From assembly GCF_026212465.1 (NCBI RefSeq), contig NC_080061.1, positions 23,625,295 through 23,689,294 on the forward strand: a stretch of 64,000 nt of DNA. The letters run 5' to 3'. Every line of letters begins with the position of its first letter. Position 1 is the stretch's first letter. The position numbers and the translations under genes are program-made. Source of the DNA: Amaranthus tricolor. Taxonomy: Eukaryota; Streptophyta; Magnoliopsida; Caryophyllales; Amaranthaceae. The notes below the pieces were generated by a model, which was given only the letters and a program-made list of their open reading frames with translations, had not been told where the DNA came from and did no database searches. Positions 16,227 to 28,135 of the stretch are shown one piece after another.

Positions 16227-17220
16227 CGTTCATTCTTCATTGATCATTGATCCTTGTTCATTATGCATCAATTCATTCTTCAATGATCATTGATCCTTGG
16301 TCATTCTTCATCGTTCGATCTTTATTGATCAGTGATCCTTATTCATTCAACATCGTTCATTCTTCAATGATAATTGATCCTTGTACATTTTTCATCCTTC
16401 ATTCTTCAATGATCATTGATCCTTGTTCATTATTCATCGTTCATTCTTCATTGATCATTGATCCTTGTTCATTTTTCATCGTTCATTCTTCAATGATGAT
16501 TGTTCCTTGTTCATTATTCATCGATCATTGTTCAAAGATCATTGATCCTTGTTCATTATGCATCAATTCATTCTTCATTGATCATTGATCCTTGTTCATT
16601 CTTCATCGTTCATTCTTCAATGATCATTGATCCTTTTACATTCTTCATCGTTCATTCTTCAATGATCATTGATCCTTATTCATTATTCATCGTTCCTTCT
16701 TCGTTGATCATTGATCCTTATTCATTCATCATCGTTCATTCTACAATGATCATTGATCCTTGTTCCTTATTCATCAATCATTGTTCAACAATCATTGATC
16801 GATGTTCATTCTTCGTCGTTCATTCATCATTGATCATTGATCCTTTTTCATTCAGCATCGTTCTTTCTTCAATGATCATTGATCCTTGTACATTCTTTAT
16901 CGTTCATTCTTCAATGATCATTGATCATTGTACATTCTTTATCGTTCATTCTTCATTGATCATTGATCCTTGTTCATTATTCATCGTACATTCTTCAATG
17001 ATCATTGATCCTTGTACATTCTTCATCATTCATTCTTCAATGATCATTGATCCTTGTTCATTATTCATCGTTCATTATTCATTTATCATTGATCCTTGTT
17101 CATTCTTCATCGCTCATTCTTCATTGATCATTGATCCTTGTTCATTATGCATCGTTCATTCTTCATTGATCATTGATCCTTGTTTATTCTTCATCGATCA
17201 TTGTTCAATGATCACTGATC

Positions 17221-18156
17221 CTTTTTCATTGTTCGTCGTTCATTCTTCATTGATGATTGATCCTTGTTCATTTTGCATCGTTCATTCTTCATTGATCATT
17301 GATCCTTATTCATTCTTCATCATTCGTTCTTCAATGATCATAGATCCTTGTTCATTTTTTATCGTTCATTCTACAATGATCATTGATCCTTGTACTTTCT
17401 TCATCATTCATTCTTCAATGATCATTGATCATTGTTCCTTGTTCATTATGCATCGTTCATTCTTCATTGATCATTGATGCTTGTTCATTCTTCATCGTTC
17501 ATTCATCATTGATCGTTGATCCTGTTCTTTCTTCATCGTTCATTATTCAATGATCATTGAACCTTGTACATTCTTCATCGTTCATTCTTCATTGATCATT
17601 GATCCTTGTTCATTATCCATCGCTCATTTTTCATTGATCATTGATCCTTGTTCATTCTTCATCGATCATTGTTCAATGATCACTTATCCTTTTTCATTGT
17701 TCGTCGTTCATTCTTCATTGATGATTGATCCTTGTTCATTTTGCATCGTTCATTCTTCATTGATCATTGATCCTTATTCATTCTTCATCGTTCATTCTTC
17801 AATGATCATAGATCCTTGTTCATTCTTCATCGTTCATTCTACAATGATCATTGATCCTTGTACTTTCTTCATCATTCATTCTTCAATGATCATTGATCAT
17901 TGTTCCTTGTTCATTATGCATAGTTCATTCTTCATTGATCATTGATGCTTGTTCATTCTTCATCGTTCATTCATCATTGATCGTTGATCCTGTTCTTTCT
18001 TCATCGTTCATTATTCAATGATCATTGATCCTTGTACATTCTTCATCGTTCATTCTTCATTGATCATTGATCCTTGTTCATTATGCATCGCTCATTCTTC
18101 ATTGATCATTGATCCTTGTTCATTCTTCATCGATCATTGTTCAATGATCACTTATC
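17221..18156. repeat. 468-bp higher-order repeat, two copies
   Basis: The marker CTTTTTCATTGTTCGTCG occurs at 17221, 17689 and 18157, giving two units of 468 bp that contain the diagnostic TTCATTTTGCATCG and TGTACTTTCTTCATC variants. This satellite subtype is the one that reappears at the start of block 2 (28625 onward). Confidence 0.75.
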
Positions 18157-18444
18157 CTTTTTCATTGTTCGTCGTTCATTATTCATTGATGATTGATCCT
18201 TGTTTATTTTGCATCGTTCATTCTTCATTGATCATTGATCCTTATTCATTCTTCATCGTTCATTCTTCAATGATCAAAGATCCTTGTTCATTCTTCATCG
18301 TTCATTCTTCAATGATCATTGATCCTTGTACTTTCTTCATCGTTCATTCTTCAATGATCATTGATCCTTGTTCATTATTCATCGTTCATTCTTCGTTGAT
18401 CATTGATCCTTGTTCATTCTTCTTCGTTCATTCTTCGATGATCA

Positions 18445-20420
18445 TTGATCCTTGTTGATTATACATCGATCATTGTTCAAAGATCATTGATCCTTGTTCA
18501 TTATGCATTAATTCAATTTTCATTGATGATTGATCCTTGTTCATTTTGCATCGTTCATTCTTCATTGATCATTGATCCTTATTCATTCATCATTCGTTCT
18601 TCAATGATCATAGATCCTTGTTCATTCTTCATCGTTCTTTCTACAATGATCATTAATCCTTGTACTTTCTTCATCGTTCATTCTTCAAAGATGATTGATC
18701 ATTGTTCCTTGTTCATTATGCATCATTCATTCTTCTTTGATCATTGATGCTTGTTCATTCTTCATCGTTCATTCATCGTTTATCGTTGATCCTTGTTCTT
18801 TCTTCATCGTTCATTCTTCATTGATCATTGATCCTTGTACATTCTTCATCGTTCATTCTTCATTGATCATTGATCCTTTTTCATTATGCATCGCTCATTC
18901 TTCATTGATCATTGATCCTTGTTCATTATTCATCGATCATTGTTCAATGATCACTTATCCTTTTTCATTGTTCGTCGTTCATTCTTCATTGATGAGTGAT
19001 CTTTGTTCATTTTGCATCGTTCATTCTTCATTCATCATTGATCCTTATTCATTCTTCATCCTTCATTCTTCAATGATCATAGATCCATGTTCATTCTTCA
19101 TCGTTCATTCTACAATGATCATTGATCCTTGTACTTTCTTCATCGTTCATTCTTCAATGATCATTGATCCTTGTTCATTATTCATCGTTCATTCTTCATT
19201 GATCATTGATCCTTGTTCATTCTTCTTCGTTCATTCTTCGATGATCATTGATCCTTGTTGATTATACATCGATCATTGTTCAAAGATCATTGATCCTTGT
19301 TCATTATGCATTAATTCAATCTTCATTGATGATTGATCCTTATTCATTTTGCATCGTTCATTCTTCATTGATCATTGATCCTTATTCATTCATCATTCGT
19401 TCTTCAATGATCATAGATCCTTGTTCATTCTTCATCGTTCTTTCTACAATGATCATTAATCCTTGTACTTTCTTCATCGTTCATTCTTCAAAGATGATTG
19501 ATCATTGTTCCTTGTTCATTATGCATCATTCATTCTTCATTGATCATTGATGCTTGTTCATTCTTCATCGTTCATTCATCGTTTATCGTTGATCCTTGTT
19601 CTTTCTTCATCGTTCATTCTTCATTGATCATTGATCCTTGTACATTCTTCATCGTTCATTCTTCATTGATCATTGATCCTTTTTCATTATGCATCGCTCA
19701 TTCTTCATTGATCATTGATCCTTGTTCATTCTTCATCGATCATTGTTCAATGATCACTTATCCTTTTTCATTGTTCGTCGTTCATTCTTCATTGATGATT
19801 GATCCTTGTTCATTTTGCATCGTTCATTCTTCATTGATCATTGATCCTTATTCATTTTTCATCGTTCATTCTTCGATGATCATAGATCCTTATTCATTCT
19901 TCATCGTTCATTCTACAATGATCATTGATCCTTGGATTTTCTTCATCGTTCATTCTTCAATGATCATTGATCCATGTTCATTATTCATCGTTCATTCTTC
20001 ATTGATCATTGATCCTTGTTCATTCTTCTTCGTTCATTCTTCGATGATCATTGATCCTTGTTGATTATACATCGATCATTGTTCATAGATCATTGATCCT
20101 TGTTCATTATGCATTAATTCAATCTTCATTGATGATTGATCCTTGTTCATTTTGCATCGTTGATTCTTCATTGATCATTGATCCTTATTCATTCATCATT
20201 CGTTCTTCAATGATCATAGATGCTTGTTCATTCTTCATCGTTCATTCTACAATGATCATTCATCCTTGTACATTCTTCATTGTTCATTCTTCAATGATCA
20301 TTGATCCTTGTTCATTATTCATCGTTCATTCTTCATTGATCATTGATCCTTGTTCATTCTTCTTCGTTCATTCTTCGATGATCAATTATCCTTGTTGATT
20401 ATACATCGATCATTGTTCAA
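18445..20420. repeat. 803-bp higher-order repeat, about 2.5 copies
   Basis: Units start at 18445, 19248 and 20051, each opening with TTGATTATACATCGATCATTG and followed by the same series of variants. The third copy is partial and ends near 20420. The units are similar but not identical, so this amplification looks older than the 4250-bp duplication. Confidence 0.75.
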
Positions 20421-21590
20421 AGATCATTGATCCTTGTTCATTATGCATTAATTCAATCTTCATTGATCATTGATCCTTGTTCATTATGCATTAATTCAAT
20501 CTTCAATGATCATTGATCCTTGTACATTCTTCATCATTCATTCTTCAATGATCATTGATCCTTGTTCATAATTCATCGTTCATTCTTCATTGATCATTGA
20601 TCCTTGTTCATTCTTCGTCATTCATTCTTCAATGATCAATGGTCCTTGTTGATTATTCATCGATCATTGTTCAAAGATCATTGATCCTTGTTCATTATGC
20701 ATCAATTCATTCTTTATTGATCATTGATCCTTGTTTATTCTTCATCGTTCTTTCTTCATTGATAATTGATCCTTGTTCATTCGTCATCGTTCATTCTTCA
20801 ATGATCATTGATCATTGTACATTCATTATCGTTCATTCTTCATTGATCATTGATCCATGTTCATTATTCATCGATCATTCTTCATTGATCATTGATCCTT
20901 GTTCATTATGCATCATTTTTTTCTTCACTGATCATTGATCCTTGTTCATTATTCATCGTTCATTCTTCATTGATCATTGATCCTTGTACATTCTTCATCG
21001 TTCATTCTTCAATGATCATTGATCCTTGTTCATTATTCATCGTTCATTCTTCATTGATCATTGATCCTTGTTCATTCTTCATCGTTCATTCTTCAATGAT
21101 CATTGATCGATGTTCATTCTTCATCGTTCATTCATCATTGATCACTGATCCTTGTTCTTTCTTCATCGTTCATTCTTCAATGATCATTGATCCTTGTTGA
21201 TTATTCATCGATCATTCTTCATTGATCATTGATCCTTGTTCATTATGCATCAATTTTTTCTTCATTGATCATTGATCCTTGTTCATTATTCATCGTTCAT
21301 TCTTCATTGATCATTGATCCTTGTACATTCTTCATCGTTCATTCTTTAATGATCATTGATCCTTGTTCATTATTTATCGTTCATTCTTCATTGATCATTG
21401 ATCCTTGTTCATTCTTCATCGTTCCTTCTTCAATGATCATTGATCGATGTTCATTCTTCATCGTTCATTCATCATTGATCATTGATCCTTGGTCTTTCTT
21501 CATCGTTCATTCTTCAATGATCATTGATCCTTGTACATTCTTCATCGTTCATTCTTCATTGATCATTGATCCTTGTTCATTATGCAGCTA

Positions 21591-22121
21591 AAAATCATAA
21601 AACTAAAACTGTTTAAAACAAAAGTAAAATATTATTACGTCTGATAAGAAATATTGTTTGCTCAAAAAGAAAAAAAAATACATCATCACCAAGTCATCAA
21701 TAAAGATACAAAAAGCAGCTAAGTTCTCGATAAATAGTAATTGCTGCGGCCTGGATCGGAACCTGAACTAAATCCTGCAAAATGCTTCCATCCATGATAC
21801 GGATGACAGCCGATTGAATCGGTCAGCGCTTAACGCCGAGCATAACATCCTATCCAGCTCAAAATACGAAAATTATAAGCTACATTTACAAAATAATAAT
21901 TTAAGTACGAACTTACACTTAATTGACACCACCGTATACTTTAACCATGTTCTTTTTCTGTTACATACTTTTAAGTCATTAAGATACCATTTGTGATCCG
22001 GACAGAAGTACGTTACTGCCACTTATACAATTCGGTAATCTTAACACTTGAGTAAGTTCATTTGGTTAATACTCATAACCGTACCATGCATCATAGCATC
22101 AACACTAATCAAGTTTATCAC
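21591..22121. other. Unassigned AT-rich DNA between satellite and CACTA element
   Basis: The sequence is unique within the window. It holds no convincing coding region; the open frame at 21814-21996 lacks any recognisable domain. It appears to continue on the other side of the CACTA element (25944-28624), since the CACTA has a clean target-site duplication. The two flanks would therefore have formed one older stretch inserted in, or adjoining, the satellite. Confidence 0.5.
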
Positions 22122-22124
22122 TTA

Positions 22125-22680
22125 CACTACAAGAAAACTTGTTTTTAGCAACAGAAAAAGTCGTTGCTAAAAACCTGATTTCGTTGCTAAAAATGTTTTT
22201 TGCAACGAATTCCATTGTTGCGGGTACAGCCGTAGCTAAAGGTTTTAGCAACGACTATGGTGGTTGCAAAAGGTATCTGTTCTATTGTTGCAAAAAAAAA
22301 TGTCGTTGCAATTCCTTCAAACGTTTTTAGCAACAAAAAAGGTCGTTGCCAAATTTCCTGCATTTTTAGCTACAACTATTTTCGTTGATAAATTTCTATT
22401 TTTCACAACAATTTAAGTTGTTGCAATACATGATAGTCAATCTTTTGCAACGACTTTACTGTAGAGAAAACAATGAAGTAAAATTTTTTATTAATGTTTT
22501 AAGCAACAACTATTACCGTTGCAAAAAACATATACATTTTTCGCAACAACTATTACTGTTGCAAAAAACCTGACACATTTTTCGCAACAACTATTAACAT
22601 TGCAAAAAACATACACATTTTTTGCAACAACTTTTACCGTTGCAAAAAACATACATATTTTTCGCAACAACTATTTATCT
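22125..22680. repeat. CACTA left terminal and subterminal repeats
   Basis: After the terminal inverted repeat, GCAACAACTATTACCGTTGC-like motifs recur, most clearly as roughly 40-bp units between 22500 and 22680. Each motif is itself a short inverted repeat, GCAAC...GTTGC. Short open frames here (for example 22139-22330 and 22519-22713) are made of the repeat and are not genes. Confidence 0.85.
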
Positions 22681-23688
22681 TTTAAAACAACCTACAATAA
22701 ACTAGACAATTAAAATAATAAATAATTTAAAACCAACTAAACTAATACCACCGATTATCATTATATATTAATTCGTATCCCAAAATATCACACGTCCCAA
22801 ATATTATCGTGTGTCAAAAATATACGTAATTCATATACATGTAACGGATTGGATAACCAATTTTTCAACATAATTCTCCAACCATACAAAAGTTTTTATG
22901 CAAAAATTTACAAGTCATAGGCACTTTGAAAAAGTCCAAAAATATACAAGTGCATATATAGCTACTTCGTAACCAAAAACATCGCGCATCCAAAATGCTT
23001 GTAGCTATCACCAACTTCGTCATTGAGTACAAAAAATTTCCAACGAAGATATGTTTCCCTACACCAAATAATTTTGTTAGTTATTAAGAATCAAATGAGC
23101 CCCAATATTGAGTATTCACAATCAAACCATACCTACACTTTTTGTTGAGACATAATAAGCAAAGCATTTAGCATGATATTCACTCACAAAAGCATTACGT
23201 GTATAGGGAAAGCATTTAGAATTTACCATCAAAATAAGTACTAGAACAATCAGATCTAACATATCAATACCCAATTTATTAGCACAAATATCAACAACCT
23301 TTATTGTATAAAACAAAACCAATATCAACCCACATCTAATATCACTACTAAATAGTGTTTTTTTTTAATTATAGTTCATCACAAGTTTCATGTGGGTTTA
23401 GACATGTAAGAAAAACTGGCGGTATGTAATTACTCCAATCGGTATTGTTTAATTAGACCCGTTCAACACCGACCATGAAAAGCTCATACAGATAAAGTAA
23501 AAGTTCTAGTCGGTGAAACCAGTACCCACAACCCAATGATCACCACATATACCTTCTACCAGTAAAAAACCCATGATTAGAAAACAAATGAGCAAAGTTC
23601 CTATGTTTATAGTGAGTTTAAAAATATATTAAAACAGTTGGTTGAATGAATTGACAGGCATATGAGTTGTGGATAGGGGGGTCATGGC

Positions 23689-23951
23689 ATGGAATTTGTA
23701 GATCCATCATCAGATGACTCGAGTTCAAGATATAAGCTATTGAGTTGCATGCAAATTTCTCTGTTATGCGTTCAAGAAAAGCAGAAAGACAGACCATCAA
23801 TGTTAGAAATTTCAATGAAGTTAAACCTAGCATGTTCCCCAAATGACCAGCATTTTCCAGAAAACCAGATGAAGATGCAACACTAACTCCATGCTCACAA
23901 CACTATGTTTATTCCAACAATGATTCTATAGTTTCTGAGCTGGAACCTTGA
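23689..23951 (+). pseudogene. Captured C-terminal fragment of a receptor-like protein kinase
   Basis: The fragment reads LLSCMQISLLCVQEKQKDRP followed by SMLEISMKL. This is the classic last segment of the kinase domain in plant receptor-like kinases (S-domain or cysteine-rich type), where the pattern is LLCVQE...DRPxM. The first frame stops at 23884-23886. A shift of one base then gives YSNNDSIVSELEP and a stop at 23949-23951, resembling the usual short tail of these kinases, so one frameshift has probably occurred. An in-frame TAG lies just upstream, and no other kinase subdomains (glycine loop, catalytic HRD, DFG) are present. It is a piece of one exon, carried inside the CACTA element, and cannot make a kinase. 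The family call is firm; the subfamily is not. Confidence 0.65.
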
Positions 23952-24429
23952 TAAAAAGATGGATTCAAAGGAATTATATTTCTTCCCATTGGGGGGAGGT
24001 AGGGAGGTGTTGAATATGATGAAGAAAACTAAAACTGCTATGTAATCTTTAATTTTAAAACCTCTTACCCATATTCTAACTTCTAGTGGCCAGTTTACAA
24101 AACTAGTAACTAAGCTTACAACAACATACTATGTTCAAGCAAAATTAAACTTTAAGCTTCATGAAAACAATAGTTAAGAGAATGTGGTGGAAGTCCTTGA
24201 GAATATGATACATTGAAGCTGGACCGAGAATGTAGAGAAATAATAAAATAGAAGCTAATACAGGCAGCAAAGGCATACAAGAGCATACCTATATGTTGAA
24301 TTGATTCCACTTCGAAGTCATACACTAGCCTTGAATAAATCTAGACAACCGAAAAATCCAACAATGTTATATTCAATGTGTGCATATTTTAGCCCACAAA
24401 TTGTACCCTGATATCAGAATATAAAGTAG

Positions 24430-24765
24430 TCATTCCAGATCTCCAAACATGAGCTCGTTATTTTTATTGATGTCAAGATCCGAGATGAATTCAATTGGCC
24501 GATCATCATCTTGATTCAATTTCGAGTAGATTTGTGGATCTCTGCTGTGTGCATCTGTAAGGCAAACCATCAAACAATGTTATATTCAATGTGTGTAGGG
24601 AGACATTTGAGCAAATTTTTAATGTGAAATCCAGAAGATAACTTACCAAAAACTATATTCAAGGAAGTTGGAGAAGGTGTTGTCATAAAGTTGAGGCCAA
24701 TATAGAATGCTAGTCCTAAGACTATTATGAGCATACAATAAGTGGGTACAGCTACAGCCCAGTAC
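24430..24765 (-). pseudogene. Captured last two exons of a PIG-P-like GPI-GlcNAc transferase subunit gene
   Basis: On the - strand, 24765-24647 encodes a hydrophobic segment beginning YWAVAVPTYCMLIIVLGLAF and continuing YIGLNFMTTPSPTSLNIVF. I recognise this as the membrane and TPPPTSL-like region of plant PIG-P, the small subunit of the complex that starts GPI-anchor synthesis at the ER. It is bounded by an acceptor (TTTAG at 24770-24766) and a donor (GTAAGT from 24646). The next exon, 24554-24430, follows a TTACAG acceptor, keeps the reading frame across the junction (a GAT codon is split 1/2), and ends DLDINKNNELMFGDLE and TGA. The 92-bp intron is retained, so the capture was at DNA level. 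The N-terminal exons are not visible, so this is a fragment. The acidic C-terminus fits the family, but I could not align it. Confidence 0.65.
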
Positions 24766-25076
24766 CTAAATACCAACAAAATGAAGCTTACTTTCCAGAA
24801 TGAAGAATCAAGGAAAACCTTACACAGTGAAATCATAGGCCAAAAACTTACTTTTGCTTTAATCTTATCATCTAGAACTTCAATTTTGAAGTAACTCCAT
24901 CAATTTTTCTTAGCATTACTTTGAAAGAATCTCACATTTCAAAACGCAAGTAATTAGAAAACGCAAGTAAATCCAGAAAAACGCAAGTAATTTCCAATAC
25001 ACATACGTAAATCTTATAATTAGAACAAAGCCCAACAAAAAGGCAAAATCTTGTTCCTTCGCACAGCAAAGACCGA

Positions 25077-25357
25077 AAATCAGTACAACCCAACATTTCA
25101 AACTGATGAAATACACATACATTAATCTGATAATTACAACAAAGCCCAAGAAATTCAAAGAACAAGCCATAAATTGAAATCAACAAGAAACAAGAACAAC
25201 AAATTTAAAGAAAACGAAAGGCAAACTGAAAATCAGTACAACCCAACATTTCAAACTGATGAAATATACATACATTAATATGATAATTACAACAAAGCCC
25301 AAGAAATTCAAAGAACAAGCCATAAATTGAAATCAACAAGAAACAAGAACAACCAAT
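25077..25357. repeat. Direct repeat of ~128 bp inside the CACTA element
   Basis: The segment beginning AAAATCAGTACAACCCAACA at about 25077 recurs 153 bp downstream at about 25230, with only a few changes, including the stretch AAATTGAAATCAACAAGAAA. It lies beside a more GC-rich stretch (25400-25640) that may be another captured 5' region of a host gene; nothing in it could be identified. Confidence 0.7.
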
Positions 25358-25659
25358 TTTACAGAAAACGAAAGGCAAAATAAAATTAAAACTACCTGCT
25401 GTAGTGGGTTCAAAGGCGGCTGAAGGGTAGCGTAGCGGCAGCACCGGCTGAAAAGCGGCAGTTCCTCCGATGTGCAGGCGGCGGCAATGGCTTACCTCCA
25501 GTGTGCGGGATTAGGGCTTGTGAGGAATCGGGTTTGTGAGGGAAGGGAATGGGCGCTGAATTCTGAAATGTGGAAGGGAAATAAAAATTTCGAAGGGCGA
25601 AGGGTTTGTGAGGGATTGGGGTCAGTTTTGAGAGGGAAAATAAAAAAAAAAAATTATTA

Positions 25660-25940
25660 GTATATGGTCTTTTGCAACGACTTTATTGTATCTGTATTTT
25701 TAAATATTTTTTGCAACAACATATACTGTTACGAATTATTTATTTAATTTTAACAACAACAATGTTTGTTGCAAAAAATTGGGTTACATGGGGGAACTAT
25801 TAAAAAGGGTGGGAAATTTTTTTTTTTGGCAACGATTATTTAGCAACAACAATGGATTTTGCAACAACTTATATTTTTCGCAATGAAAAAAATTTAGTCA
25901 TTGCTAAAACTTGTTGCTAAAAACAAGTTTTCTTATAGTG
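25660..25940. repeat. CACTA right subterminal and terminal repeats
   Basis: TTTTGCAACGAC and TTGCAACAAC motifs recur in mixed orientation and lead into the terminal inverted repeat ending TCTTATAGTG at 25940. They mirror the left subterminal region. Confidence 0.85.
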
Positions 25941-27914
25941 TTATCAACAAGCACATCAATATGACACCTGATATAAGTAAGGGTCTGGTTAGGTGAGAAC
26001 CGTAGTCCTAAACCCTAACTGTGGTGGGAGTCGTCACCCCTCCAATACAATATTTATGCTCGAGCTCTACAGGATAGGTAGCGAACCCCCTGTCTTACAC
26101 CGCATTTTACGTGCCGGCCAACACGGACGCTGGGATTTTACATGCCGGTCCATGGTTCGACATTACCTTACTATCAGGGTCATTCAATCAATACATTTCA
26201 CACAAGTACATCACATTTTTATTACTCCAAATTAACTTTGAATTTGAATTTGACCAACCTAAGTGGTAACTTCATTTACTTAATATAATTCTTGATCATA
26301 ACGTTTGATTTACCTTTACGTCTTTATATATTCATTACTTAATTTTTACACATTAAATTTTATTTATAACTTTATTTTAATAGGTCAATTCAAACTAATA
26401 ACTTAATATTTTATTAATAGTGTCCAAATTAGTATTTTCCACAAGTAGCTACTAAAATCTATTTCTCTTGAAATAAGTTTCCAAAATTAAAATTTCCAAC
26501 TTTAAAATAAATAAAACTTTATTCTCCTCACAAAATCAAACATTCTAATTAAAACTCAAGTTAAACTGCAACCTTTTGATAAGTTTTCAAAATTTAACAA
26601 GTTTACTAAAAATAATTATTTCAAGTTTGGAAAAACAAGTAAACTTATTAGATTCGCAAAAAAAATCAACATTCTAGTTATAAAACAAATAAAACTTATA
26701 ATTTCACAAAAATCAATATTTCACACATAGTTTAAGAACAAGTTTACTAAAAATACTTTTACATCTTTTGATATATATTTTGGTCAAATAGTTAGCAAAT
26801 AAAATATTATTTTGTACTAAATAGTAATCAAATGTCACAAAAGTTATTTTTTTTTTAATTTAAGAAATCTAATATATTCAAGAAAATCACTTCAATATTT
26901 AATAACTTATAAAGCTTTCTCAAAAATAACTTTTAAGATTTTATTTTAATATTATCATAAAATATCTTATAATAATATAAAAAAATAAATCAAACTCTTT
27001 TTCTTTTTAATATGATAATGGTCGAATAGTCTATGAGTATTTTAGAGCCTTTTTCACTAACAAAACAACTTCATTTAATTTATTATAGTAAATTCAAGAT
27101 TTAAATAATTAACATAACCACTAAAAAAATAAAAACTCTACACAATAACTTAGAAATTTACTATAACTTTAAGGATAAACTTAAATCTCAGAAATAAAGT
27201 ATAATAACAATATTCTTAATATAATCATACTTAGTAAAAATACGTTCATAAAATAACTTAATACCTTATAAACTAGTTTGAAGGCTAACATAAACATATT
27301 AATACAAAATTCTAACATAAAATAAATTCTTAAATATAATAACATTTCTAATGTAACACATAACTCTCAAATATACTAGCACTAGTTTATAACATAAATC
27401 ATGCTTAATATCACTAGAATATAATTTTGCACTCAACTTCCTAAACTTGTTCAAAGATTATTAAATTAACATCCTAAAAATACTTTTAGCATATACATAC
27501 TTAATATAATCTTGATCATAATTTCATTAAACTAACTTCCACTAAAATATATCAACATATTTCATACTTTGCATAATATAAAGTAGATATAATGTAAAAT
27601 TCCACAAAAAGAGTAGGGTAAGAAGTTATACCATACTAACACCAAGGATTAGTAATAAGTACTAAAATTGGGAAAATAATAAGAAATAAGATCTTCCAAG
27701 ATAAATAATAATGCTCCAAAGATAATTAATCCCAACTCCCAAAATAATGATGATGATTTAAGCTAAATAAAGAGTGTTCTAAGCTCCATGTTCTTCAATT
27801 TCTTCAATTAATAAAGGTATTAATGTAGTAAGATTTTAATGAAGTGAAAGTATAAGAAAGAATGTTAGAAAGATTTGATGATGGTGGTGTAAGTGATCTC
27901 ATGGCTAAGGGGGG

Positions 27915-27922
27915 TATTTATA
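27915..27922 (-). promoter_or_regulatory. Possible TATA box (TATAAATA) on the - strand
   Basis: TATAAATA on the - strand lies in ATTATAAATACCCCCC, a context typical of plant promoters and LTRs. It is followed on that strand by an open AT-rich stretch without a clear gene. In this base composition a chance match is possible. Confidence 0.3.
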
Positions 27923-27964
27923 ATGGGTTTGGGCAACTTTGAAGTTCATTAGATTGTATGAAAA

Positions 27965-28135
27965 AGAGTGTTAGGAGTATAGAAGAAGGTTAACTTGTGT
28001 AAGTGATTTAGAGTGTGTAAGTGAATGTGTAAGAGTTGGAGTGTGTAAGTGAATGTGTAAGAGTTTGGAGTGTGTAAGAGTTTGGAGTGTAGAAGAAGGT
28101 TAGCTTGTGTAAGGAAATGGTGATAGCTTGTGTAA
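27965..28135. repeat. Short GTGTAAG-type tandem repeats
   Basis: Imperfect repeats of AGTGTGTAAGTGAATGTGTA and AGAGTTTGGAGTGTGTAAGA occur four or five times. They sit just upstream of the possible - strand TATA box. A short open frame across them (27949-28149, - strand) is repeat-derived. Confidence 0.7.

Larger units (their letters stand above)
1..21590. repeat. 42-bp GATC-rich satellite array, block 1
   Basis: Tandem units of 42 bp fill the whole stretch and continue past the left edge of the window. A typical unit alternates TTCATTCTTCATCG with TTCATTCTTCAATG, then ATCATTGATCCTTG. The core CAATGATCATTG is a perfect palindrome and contains a TGATCA site. The + strand is pyrimidine-rich outside the core. 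Because 42 is a multiple of three, one frame reads as a 14-residue repeat (variants of SLFIVHSSMIIDPC), which explains the many long open frames. A 43-bp variant, containing TTCATTATGCATCAATTCATTC, shifts the frame wherever it occurs. I do not annotate any of these frames as genes: they have no non-repeat domain, and their ends fall at repeat variants. The array ends abruptly at TTCATTATGCAG, followed by unrelated AT-rich DNA. Confidence 0.95.
22125..25940. mobile_element. Non-autonomous CACTA (En/Spm-type) transposon with captured gene fragments
   Basis: The left end is CACTACAAGAAAACTTG and the right end, read inverted, is CACTATAAGAAAACTTG; the inverted repeats extend about 29 bp with one mismatch. 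A 3-bp duplication TTA flanks it at 22122-22124 and 25941-25943, as expected for the CACTA superfamily. Both subterminal regions are packed with short repeats built from TTGCAACAAC and CGTTGCAAAA, the kind of site bound by CACTA TnpA-type proteins. I found no transposase, so it would need a partner element to move. The interior carries a receptor-kinase fragment on the + strand and PIG-P-like exons on the - strand, matching the known habit of plant CACTA elements of capturing host DNA. Its total length is 3816 bp. Confidence 0.92.

Noticed and set aside
1..21590. CRISPR-like repeat array
   Set aside because: Units are contiguous variants of one satellite without unique spacers, in a plant-type sequence.
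36..21591. Dozens of + strand open frames of 60-325 codons in the satellite
   Set aside because: They are translations of the 42-bp repeat (14 residues per unit). They start and end at repeat variants and contain nothing but the repeat, so I do not count them as genes.
22139..22713. Short frames in the CACTA left end
   Set aside because: Composed of the subterminal GCAACAAC repeats, with no domain.
24916..25444. Overlapping - strand frames in the CACTA interior, rich in Phe/Leu/Cys
   Set aside because: They lie in the ~128-bp direct repeat and in AT-rich DNA, and match each other only because of that repeat. No protein family is recognised.
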